DNA of 11,308 nt from CAMBDR01 sp046597185. GTDB lineage: Bacteria; Pseudomonadota; Gammaproteobacteria; Burkholderiales; Burkholderiaceae_D. Both the position numbers and the translations under genes were made by a program. Under the pieces are notes generated by a model. That model did no database searches and had not been told where the DNA came from. It saw only the letters and a list, made by a program, of their open reading frames with translations. The stretch lies in assembly GCA_046597185.1 (NCBI GenBank), contig JBKJLF010000258.1, positions 1 through 11,308 of the forward strand, written 5' to 3'. Of the stretch, positions 5,674-11,308 are shown piece after piece (position 1 is the stretch's first letter; every line of letters begins with the position of its first letter).

Positions 5674-8147
5674 AGCGCCCCCAAAATCGGTATGGCGCTT
5701 TGGCGCAATGGTAGCTTGATGGTAAAGCAGCTGCCCACGCCCAAGGTCGATTGCACTTCCATTTTGCCGCGATGTTTTTCAATAATGCCAAAGGAAATCG
5801 ATAAGCCCATACCCATGCCTTCGCCTACCGTTTTGGTGGTGAAAAAAGGCTCAAAAATATGGGCCTGGGTGTCCTTGGACATGCCAAGGCCATTGTCTTC
5901 GAAGGTGAGCGTGAGCCATTGGTTATCGGCGCGACTGCTAATGGATAATAAGCCCGGCCCGGCTTGCTGTTGCTGGCGCGATTCCATCGCCTGGCAGGCA
6001 TTGACAATCAAATTCATAAACACTTGATTGAGTTGGGCTGGCCAGCATTCGATCACCGGATTGGCTTCCAGATTGAGCGCAATATCGGTGGATTCAATAT
6101 ATTGCATGCGTACCAAATTAACGGTGGATTGTAGGCTATCGGCAATCGCAATTTCTTTGCTTTCATCCGCGTCGAGTCGGGAAAAGGTGCGTAAATCCTT
6201 GACCAAATCGCGGATGCGGATGGTGCCTTCGCTAATCGTGGCAAGGTGTTGGTTGAGAACATCAATGCGCTTTTCCAGGGATTGGATTAACTCCGGTGGG
6301 GCTTCCTCTCCCGCTAATTGCAATAAAAACTGGTGGAAATGCGTCAACTCGGCTTTTAAATTAAACGCGCCCACATGGGCAAAATTGGCGGGGTTGTTGA
6401 TTTCATGCGCGACCCCCGCCGTCAGCGTGCCCAAGGATACCATTTTTTCCTGGAATACCAATTGCTCCTGGGCGCTTTTGAGTTGCTCATAGGCGTGCGC
6501 GTTATCGAGCGCGACGGCGGCGTAGGAGGCCAGAGTGCGCAAGATGTCCAGGTGAAAGCGCAGATACTGGTGTTTTTGCGGGTGTTGAACTGAAATCACG
6601 CCCACTACTTTGTCCTTCAGGCGCATCGGTACATACAGTCCTGACTCGGCAAATTCCTCATCGTCCCCGATTTTGAAAAAACGGCGCTCGCTCTCAAAAT
6701 CAAGGTCGGGAATATATTGCGGCGTATCTTGTTCGCGTTCATTGATGAAAATTTCTTTACGATGCATCACACACCATACCGCCAATTGCTTGGGGTTACG
6801 CATATCGCGTGAATAGGGTTCGATCCGGATACCGTTATTGATGACAAACGGGAATTCAATGACTTGTTTTTCCGGTAAATAAAAGCCGATACCAAAGCTT
6901 TTTAATCCCATTAAATCGTGGATGTGGCGGTACAGGCTGTGCATGATATCTTCGCGGTTCAAGCTACCTGTAATATCCCGCCCGATATCGCTGAGCAAAG
7001 CAATGTGATGGTGCGCCAGCTTGACTTTTTCTTTTTCCAGCACCAATTCATTGGTGCGACTTGCCACCTTTTGTTCCAGATTCAGGTAAGACTCCTGTAA
7101 TTGCGCCGCCATGCGATTGAATTGGTCGGCCAACTCTTCCAGTTCATCGCCGGTTTTGACCTGTATCCGATATTCGAGCGCACCCGAACCGATGCGATTT
7201 GCCCCTTTTTTGAGGGCATGAATTGGCACCACCATCTTACGAACCAAAATCATACTGATGATCATGGTCGTTACCAAACCCACGAGCAACAAAAATGTGG
7301 CACCTAACACCGAGCTTTGCAGTGCCGCCATGGCTTCGGCCTGGGGCTGTTCGACAAATACGGTCCAACCCAATTGCGCAATCGCGCTATAGGCGGTAAA
7401 CACTTTGGTGCCTTCCAGATTCACGCCCTGCAATTGCATCATGGTGTTACTTTTTAAATTGTCGTGCGCTTGTTTTATTTGCGCAAGTTGAGATAAATTG
7501 GTTTTCTTTAAAATCAATGACAAATCCGGGTGAGCAATTAAAAAGCCAGCATTATCGACCACATAGGTATAGCCCGCCTGCCCAACCTTGATGCGGGTAA
7601 TGCCATCGAGCAAAAAGTCGTGATTCACTTGCACCACCGTAATGCCAGCTTCGTGCGGCCCCACCGCCATGGCAATCATCATCGTGGGTTCATTATTGGG
7701 GGTGAAGCTGATCGGGCTATGCCAGGTTTGGTAGGGTTTAACCTTGCGAAACCAGGCTTCTTGCGATAGATCGCGATTGCTGCCAACAATATCCTGGTCC
7801 AGGCGCGAGATTCGAATTTGTTCGTGACCCGACTGATCCAGCAGGATGATTTGATTCACCATCGGTATTTGGCGCAAAATTTCAATTTCGAGTCGTCGTT
7901 GCGCCAGCGCATCCAAACCCGGTTTGCGCGGCATGGTGAAGGCAATTTGTTGCTCCAGATCGGCCAGCGCATGGTGAATCCAAAGCGCGGCGGTGTTGGC
8001 TTTTTCCTGCTGCAATTGCGCCATCGCCAGTCGATGATCCTGGTATGAAAAATGGATGCCGAGCAAACCTGAGATCAACAGCGAGCTGCTGACCAGGCTA
8101 CCAAAGATCAGTGCGTACTTATGAAACAGCGCTCGTCGTTTGAACAT
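5670..8147 (-). CDS. Cache-HAMP-GAF transmembrane sensor histidine kinase
   Basis: This 825-residue kinase has a classic transmembrane sensor layout: TM1 about 11-31, a large periplasmic region about 32-275 resembling a double Cache fold (Y-T-Y-V-V-D-N-A-G then I-A-H-P-D near 194-208), TM2 about 279-303, HAMP about 303-356, coiled coil, and GAF about 385-550. The kinase core has H-box GVAHEINNPANF with His581, N712/N716, DNG 751-753 and F-E-P-F-F-T-T. Double Cache domains usually bind small ligands such as amino or organic acids; no ligand can be named here. The G2 box reads GEGMGMGL, where the paralogue downstream has GEGTGLGL. The ATG at 8147 places TM1 close to the N-terminus; an in-frame GTG at 8249 would add a 34-residue non-helical extension and overlap two upstream frames, so it is not preferred. 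Its stop overlaps the next kinase start by four bases. Confidence 0.95.
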   Translation of the reverse strand: MFKRRALFHKYALIFGSLVSSSLLISGLLGIHFSYQDHRLAMAQLQQEKANTAALWIHHALADLEQQIAFTMPRKPGLDALAQRRLEIEILRQIPMVNQIILLDQSGHEQIRISRLDQDIVGSNRDLSQEAWFRKVKPYQTWHSPISFTPNNEPTMMIAMAVGPHEAGITVVQVNHDFLLDGITRIKVGQAGYTYVVDNAGFLIAHPDLSLILKKTNLSQLAQIKQAHDNLKSNTMMQLQGVNLEGTKVFTAYSAIAQLGWTVFVEQPQAEAMAALQSSVLGATFLLLVGLVTTMIISMILVRKMVVPIHALKKGANRIGSGALEYRIQVKTGDELEELADQFNRMAAQLQESYLNLEQKVASRTNELVLEKEKVKLAHHHIALLSDIGRDITGSLNREDIMHSLYRHIHDLMGLKSFGIGFYLPEKQVIEFPFVINNGIRIEPYSRDMRNPKQLAVWCVMHRKEIFINEREQDTPQYIPDLDFESERRFFKIGDDEEFAESGLYVPMRLKDKVVGVISVQHPQKHQYLRFHLDILRTLASYAAVALDNAHAYEQLKSAQEQLVFQEKMVSLGTLTAGVAHEINNPANFAHVGAFNLKAELTHFHQFLLQLAGEEAPPELIQSLEKRIDVLNQHLATISEGTIRIRDLVKDLRTFSRLDADESKEIAIADSLQSTVNLVRMQYIESTDIALNLEANPVIECWPAQLNQVFMNLIVNACQAMESRQQQQAGPGLLSISSRADNQWLTLTFEDNGLGMSKDTQAHIFEPFFTTKTVGEGMGMGLSISFGIIEKHRGKMEVQSTLGVGSCFTIKLPLRQSAIPILGAL

Positions 8148-8158
8148 GGTGCGCCCGG

Positions 8159-8230
8159 TTAAAATAGCGGAACCAGTGCCGCCATGAGGACACTGCAAAA
8201 ACTGACCAGCCAGATCACTTTGCGTTTCAA
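8159..8230 (-). CDS. Candidate 23-residue hydrophobic peptide in the operon junction
   Basis: A TTG start at 8230 overlaps the TGA stop of the cyclase gene and opens a 23-codon frame ending TAA at 8159, 11 bases before the ATG of the Cache kinase. An AGGGAGG ribosome site lies about six bases upstream of the TTG, much stronger than anything before either the Cache kinase ATG or the competing GTG at 8249. The product starts M-K-R-K and continues as an uninterrupted hydrophobic stretch with one Cys, ending V-P-L-F: a plausible single-pass membrane peptide or signal-peptide-like leader. It has no lipobox. It could regulate the kinase, serve as a translational coupling leader, or be fortuitous. 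I do not recognise it. The evidence is the ribosome site, spacing and charge/hydrophobic pattern only. Confidence 0.45.
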   Translation of the reverse strand: MKRKVIWLVSFCSVLMAALVPLF

Positions 8231-9393
8231 AACTTGGCCCTCCCTGCACCGTTCAAGTTGGATACGATGTGTATAAAGCCATCGTCGGCTATCTCCTGGG
8301 GAGCGTGTAGCAGGTTGCGCAGCTTGATATCGGTGGGGATGGCGCTATCGGCAAAAAAGCCAATCCATGCATTGCGGCCACTTGTTTTCGCCATATATAA
8401 GCCTTGGCCAGCGAGTTCAATCACTTGCTCCCAGCTTAGAAGATCAGTGGGGTGGCGGGTGAAAGGCAGGCAGGCAAAACCGACCGAACAGGTTTTGTGC
8501 AATGCAATATTTTCGCCTACCACAAACGCATGATTGGCAAACGCGGTGCGCAACTGTTCTGCCATGAGGCAAGCGTTGCTGTGCGGGGTGTGCCTGAGTA
8601 CCAGTAAAAACTCTTCACCGCCCCAGCGAATTAGATAATCGGTTTCCGGTAGCAAACCACGCAAGCGTTGGGCTGCTTGCACCAATAATTGGTCGCCTGC
8701 TGCCTTGCCATGCGCCTCATTGACTTCTTTGAAATGATCGATATCGAGCCGCATAAATACCAATTCGCGTGGTGGCACGGCATTGATATTGGCATCGGAT
8801 TCAATATGGTGCAATAAAAAGCGGCGGTTGTTCAAGCCCGTTAAGGGGTCAGCGAAATTGGCTTTTTCCACATTCGCATACGCTAATTCGAGGTCGCGCG
8901 TGCGTTCGTTAACCCGTGTTTCGAGTAGCGAGTGGTGCGTATCGAGTTTTATTTGTAATTCATACGCTTCCACTGCGCGCTTCACGGTCAAAATAAAGTC
9001 ATGCGGGTCGAATGGTTTGATAAAAAACTGATAGATGTGAGCCCGATTGACCGCATCGACAATCGCATCGACATCAATAAAGCCGGTGACGATGATGCGT
9101 ATCGTGCGTGGTAGTACCGGAAGCAGGCGTTCAAACAACTCCACCCCGGTCAGGTTGGGCATGCGTTGATCGCTGATAATACAAACCAATTGATTTTTAT
9201 CCGGAATTTGCGAAATCACATCCAGTGCCTGTTGCCCATCGGATGCTTCCAGCAATTGATAATGGCCGGATAAGAGCGAGGTAATCGCTTGTCGATTGGC
9301 GGCTTCATCATCAACCACCAAAATAATTTGCGGATTGGTGGTTTTTGTTTTTGCTTCCAGTGCCGTGAGCCGCTTTGGGTTGAAAAATTGCAT
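8227..9393 (-). CDS. Response regulator with GGDEF domain (diguanylate cyclase)
   Basis: This 388-residue protein joins a receiver domain to a diguanylate cyclase and would make cyclic di-GMP from two GTP when phosphorylated. The receiver (about 22-145) has acidic pocket D28-D29, phosphoacceptor D75 in S-D-Q-R-M-P, T103 and K126 in F-I-K-P-F. A coiled-coil linker (about 145-178) leads to the GGDEF domain: D-P-L-T-G-L-N-N-R-R at 182-191, metal Asp in R-L-D-I-D-H-F (D217/D219) and active-site GGEEF at 258-262. The usual inhibitory RxxD motif five residues before GGEEF reads P-E-T-D, so product inhibition is probably lost. A tail of about 45 residues follows the cyclase fold. The ATG at 9393 has GGAG eight bases upstream; an ATG at 9423 would add ten residues but lacks a comparable site. 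It is the first gene of an operon with two histidine kinases, its likely phosphodonors. Confidence 0.95.
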   Translation of the reverse strand: MQFFNPKRLTALEAKTKTTNPQIILVVDDEAANRQAITSLLSGHYQLLEASDGQQALDVISQIPDKNQLVCIISDQRMPNLTGVELFERLLPVLPRTIRIIVTGFIDVDAIVDAVNRAHIYQFFIKPFDPHDFILTVKRAVEAYELQIKLDTHHSLLETRVNERTRDLELAYANVEKANFADPLTGLNNRRFLLHHIESDANINAVPPRELVFMRLDIDHFKEVNEAHGKAAGDQLLVQAAQRLRGLLPETDYLIRWGGEEFLLVLRHTPHSNACLMAEQLRTAFANHAFVVGENIALHKTCSVGFACLPFTRHPTDLLSWEQVIELAGQGLYMAKTSGRNAWIGFFADSAIPTDIKLRNLLHAPQEIADDGFIHIVSNLNGAGRAKF

Positions 9394-9519
9394 TGCAGGT
9401 CTCCAAAAAACCCATCCGTTCAAACCGTTAAGAAAACCAGTTTCCGCACAGCGCGCGCATAAGCGGGTAATAAGCCACTTATCACGTCTTATTTAAGCAA
9501 GAAAGGTGTGCTGGATAAA
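9394..9519. promoter_or_regulatory. Probable control region of the cyclic di-GMP operon
   Basis: This 126-bp gap separates the YqjK-like gene from the receiver-GGDEF gene, both read on the minus strand. It holds GGAG (ribosome site of the cyclase), a G/C-rich imperfect repeat (9445-9467) and the nested ATAAG/CTTAT dyads at 9459-9493. No clear sigma-70 -35/-10 pair or intrinsic terminator was found, so both an own promoter and read-through from the upstream genes remain possible. Confidence 0.4.
9459..9493. repeat. Nested inverted repeats ATAAG / CTTAT, operator-like
   Basis: ATAAG occurs at 9459-9463 and 9470-9474, and its complement CTTAT at 9478-9482 and 9488-9492. The four boxes are symmetric about position 9476, with 11- and 10-base steps between like boxes, close to one helical turn. 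The inner pair is separated by three bases. This looks like a double binding site for a dimeric protein upstream of the operon, although the boxes are short and AT-rich enough for chance. Confidence 0.45.
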
Positions 9520-9840
9520 CTATTCTACTTTGTCACGGCGCAATAAGGGCATTAAGAGCGGCAATATTAAGCGTATGCGTTGCCAAAATGTTTGCGTTTG
9601 TTGAACAGCGCGTCCAATCCGCCTGGGTTTGATCAAAACCACGGCCAATCCCAAGCCCACAAAAATGAGCGGGTTGGCGCGGATTTGGCGTAGCACTTCC
9701 AGTGCCCGGTTCAAGCCTTGTTTGGCCGTATTCACTTCCGTGGTCAAGGCTTGATATTCCAGAAGCACCAGGCTGCGTCGTAGTTCACTAATGGCAAGCA
9801 ATTCTTCCCGGCGGCGTGCCAGTTTTTCAGCAGATGGCAT
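9520..9840 (-). CDS. YqjK-like small membrane-associated protein
   Basis: This 106-residue protein resembles the YqjK family found beside yqjE in Proteobacteria. A basic, helical N-terminal half (about 1-52, with R-R-R-E-E-L-L and repeated Arg) is followed by one hydrophobic segment (about 57-71, N-P-L-I-F then GLGLAVVLI), a basic stretch K-P-R-R-I-G-R and a second short hydrophobic patch (L-I-L-P-L-L-M-P-L-L). The ATG at 9840 follows the stop of the YqjE-like gene by one base (TAA-T-ATG) and has AGGGA upstream inside that gene. The frame is open further upstream, but that extension lies inside the preceding gene and is proline-rich. Biochemical role is not established; the location suggests an envelope or stress-associated function. 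Confidence 0.75.
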   Translation of the reverse strand: MPSAEKLARRREELLAISELRRSLVLLEYQALTTEVNTAKQGLNRALEVLRQIRANPLIFVGLGLAVVLIKPRRIGRAVQQTQTFWQRIRLILPLLMPLLRRDKVE

Positions 9841-9841
9841 A

Positions 9842-10258
9842 TTAATTCCCTGGTGGCGGCGTGTTTGGGTGGGTGCTTTCGCTGGTGTTGGCGCGGGCGC
9901 TTTCTTGCATGGCGTGAATGTCTTTGCGCAATTGCTCCAGGGTGGCGGCAAGCAGGGCGGGCCTGGCTTCGTTGTATTGGCGCACTTTAGCCATTAATAC
10001 GAAGTAAGCTACGCCAAACAAGGCAATAAAGCTGCCAATGACGGCGATTCGGGAATGCTCCCAAAACAACACAATGCATAACACCACCAACAAAATCATC
10101 GCCAAAAAGCCACACAGCAGGGCGGACAAGGACAGGATGATCGAATGTTGCAGGCGTAGTGCGGCTTCCTCGACTTCAATGCTGGCCAGTTCAAGTCGAT
10201 TGTGAAACAGGGCCGCCACACTCACGAGCAGGCGTTTCAGGGAGCTGACAAAAGGCAT
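9842..10258 (-). CDS. YqjE-family (phage holin superfamily-like) membrane protein
   Basis: This protein of about 138 residues has an amphipathic N-terminal region with the characteristic H-N-R-L-E-L-A-S-I-E-V-E-E motif (19-31). Two membrane helices (about 39-66 and 71-91) are followed by a basic cytosolic tail and a low-complexity Thr/Pro/Asn end. This is the pattern of the YqjE family, annotated as phage holin-like although it is a chromosomal inner membrane protein and not evidence of a prophage. The start could be ATG 10258 (GGA seven bases upstream) or ATG 10270, four residues longer and 11 bases after the ubiA stop; neither has a strong ribosome site. It is followed at once by the YqjK-like gene. 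The DUF883 (YqjD-type) gene that often precedes this pair is absent. Confidence 0.8.
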   Translation of the reverse strand: MPFVSSLKRLLVSVAALFHNRLELASIEVEEAALRLQHSIILSLSALLCGFLAMILLVVLCIVLFWEHSRIAVIGSFIALFGVAYFVLMAKVRQYNEARPALLAATLEQLRKDIHAMQESARANTSESTHPNTPPPGN

Positions 10259-10281
10259 ATTCGAATCCATTGACGAAATAG

Positions 10282-11136
10282 CTATCTTAACGCGTAATCC
10301 GCTGCAATACCACAAAAAATTGCGGCACCCAACCAATTATTGTGCCGAAACGCGGTAAAGCAGGCTATTGTGTCGCGTTCTTTGATCAGGCGATAGTGGT
10401 ATAGCGCACATAAGGCAGCAATGACGATGCCCGCATAGAAATAGATGCCCAGTTGCAAGTGCCAGCCAATCAGGAGCCAAACCAGAAATGTTGCGGCATA
10501 ACACCACATCACGGCCGCCACATCAAACGCGCCAAAGGTAATGGCCGAGGTCTTAATGCCGATTTTCAGGTCATCATCCCGATCCACCATCGCATATTCG
10601 GTATCGTAAGCAATCGCCCAAAACACATTGCCCACCAGCAGTACCCAGGCCAGCACAGGAATTTGCCCTGTGACAGCGGCAAATGCCATCGGCATGCCAA
10701 AGCCAAACGCGATGCCCAAATACGCTTGTGGAATGGCGAAAAAGCGTTTGAAATAAGGGTAACTGGCCGCCACGATGAGTGCCGCTACCGAGCTTTGTTT
10801 GGTGAGCAAATTGAGCGGTAATATCAGGATAAACGCCAGCAGTGCCAGTCCGGCGGCAATGGCAACGGCTTCCCAGGGCGCGATTTGGCCGCTGGTGAGG
10901 GGCCGCTGGGCGGTGCGTTTGACGTGTTTATCGATATCGCGGTCGGCAAAATCATTGATGGCACAGCCAGCGGAGCGCATCAAGACCGTGCCGAGCGTGA
11001 AAATCACTAGTTTGTCCCAGGCCGGGGGGCCGCCGCTGGCCAACCATAAGGCGCACAAGGTTGGCCATAGCAGCAGCAGAATGCCGATCGGTTTATCCAG
11101 CCGTACCAGGCGAAAATACAAGCCCCAACGCTGCAT
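10282..11136 (-). CDS. ubiA: 4-hydroxybenzoate polyprenyltransferase
   Basis: This 284-residue integral membrane prenyltransferase attaches the polyprenyl side chain to 4-hydroxybenzoate, the first membrane step of ubiquinone synthesis. It starts W-G-L-Y-F-R-L-V-R-L-D-K-P-I-G, typical of UbiA. The first Asp-rich motif, NDxxDxxxD, is at residues 61-69 (N61, D62, D65, D69) and the second, Y-D-T-E-Y-A-M-V-D-R-D-D-D, at about 177-189; both coordinate magnesium-pyrophosphate. Hydrophobic helices fill the rest, and the length is normal for the family. Its ATG shares one base with the stop of the oxyR-like gene (TAATG), so translation is probably coupled to it. ubiC (chorismate lyase) is not in the window. 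Confidence 0.95.
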   Translation of the reverse strand: MQRWGLYFRLVRLDKPIGILLLLWPTLCALWLASGGPPAWDKLVIFTLGTVLMRSAGCAINDFADRDIDKHVKRTAQRPLTSGQIAPWEAVAIAAGLALLAFILILPLNLLTKQSSVAALIVAASYPYFKRFFAIPQAYLGIAFGFGMPMAFAAVTGQIPVLAWVLLVGNVFWAIAYDTEYAMVDRDDDLKIGIKTSAITFGAFDVAAVMWCYAATFLVWLLIGWHLQLGIYFYAGIVIAALCALYHYRLIKERDTIACFTAFRHNNWLGAAIFCGIAADYALR

Positions 11137-11308
11137 TATATTGACGGGCGTTCGATGAGCGTGACGCCGGGCAATAAATTGTCACGGATCGAATCACGCA
11201 CCGCATCGGAAATGGCATCAATCGCTTCTTTGCGGGTAAAACTCTTGCGCCAGGCGATGACCACGCGGCGGGTGGGGGCCGGTGCTTCAAACGGCAGGTA
11301 GCGCAACA
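11136..11308 (-). CDS. oxyR: OxyR-type LysR regulator, C-terminal fragment
   Basis: Only the last 56 codons lie in the window. The fragment reads L-R-Y-L-P-F-E-A-P-A-P-T-R-R-V-V-I-A-W-R-K-S-F-T-R and ends G-V-T-L-I-E-R-P-S-I. This matches the end of the OxyR ligand domain, where an (aromatic)-PF-x-x-P-x-P-x-R-x-V segment precedes W-R-K-S-F. OxyR is a LysR-family peroxide sensor that activates antioxidant genes. The redox cysteines and DNA-binding domain lie outside the window, so they cannot be checked. An oxyR gene directly upstream of ubiA is a known arrangement in Betaproteobacteria, which supports the call. The stop TAA overlaps the ubiA ATG by one base. Confidence 0.8.
   Translation of the reverse strand, partial: LRYLPFEAPAPTRRVVIAWRKSFTRKEAIDAISDAVRDSIRDNLLPGVTLIERPSI

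Noticed and set aside
8148..8249. GTG at 8249 as start of the Cache kinase, adding 34 residues.
   Set aside because: The extension is polar and unlike a membrane-protein start, has no ribosome site, and overlaps the cyclase end and the 23-codon frame. The ATG at 8147 puts the first membrane helix at the N-terminus.
9842..10258. Holin-like protein as evidence of a prophage.
   Set aside because: The holin name comes from the YqjE family relationship. Neighbours are ubiA and yqjK-like genes and no phage structural, lysis or integration gene is present.

Overview
This is a bacterial chromosomal window that is dense with signal transduction genes. The overlapping oxyR-ubiA pair at the right edge, followed by yqjE/yqjK-type envelope genes, is an arrangement familiar from Betaproteobacteria. 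Moderate GC (roughly half) and the protein style would fit Neisseriales such as the Chitinibacteraceae. That family-level guess is inference; nothing in the window fixes genus or species. No tRNA, rRNA, CRISPR array, transposase or phage gene was seen.

Left part (1-3228, plus strand). A FadR-type GntR regulator (214-963), of the kind that often controls sugar-acid catabolism, follows an upstream region of about 210 bp that may also hold the start of a divergent gene. After a 216-256 bp gap containing a strong hairpin (1079-1110) comes a soluble histidine kinase with three PAS domains (about 1222-3228). It has no receiver or response regulator beside it.

Centre (3229-9393). The convergence point between the two kinase blocks is an unusual C-rich/G-rich tract. 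On the minus strand it holds nine closely spaced G runs, and it abuts a REP-like palindrome that supplies the last codons and the stop of the neighbouring kinase. Reading leftward on the minus strand is a compact signalling operon: a receiver-GGDEF diguanylate cyclase (9393-8227), a candidate 23-codon membrane peptide tucked into the junction (8230-8159), a Cache-HAMP-GAF histidine kinase (8147-5670) and a PAS-PAS-GAF histidine kinase (5673-3310, ATGA overlap). The two kinases share nearly the same GAF and kinase core but have different input domains. The simplest reading is that two paralogous sensors, one for an extracytoplasmic ligand and one for cytoplasmic or membrane-state cues, feed a single receiver that makes cyclic di-GMP. 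The cyclase has an intact GGEEF active site but a degenerate inhibitory RxxD site. A nested inverted repeat at 9459-9493 sits upstream of the operon.

Right part (9520-11308, minus strand). A separate run of genes reads leftward: the C-terminus of oxyR, ubiA (4-hydroxybenzoate polyprenyltransferase for ubiquinone), a YqjE-family membrane protein and a YqjK-like protein. All are tightly packed. No clear terminator separates this run from the cyclic di-GMP operon, so read-through is possible.
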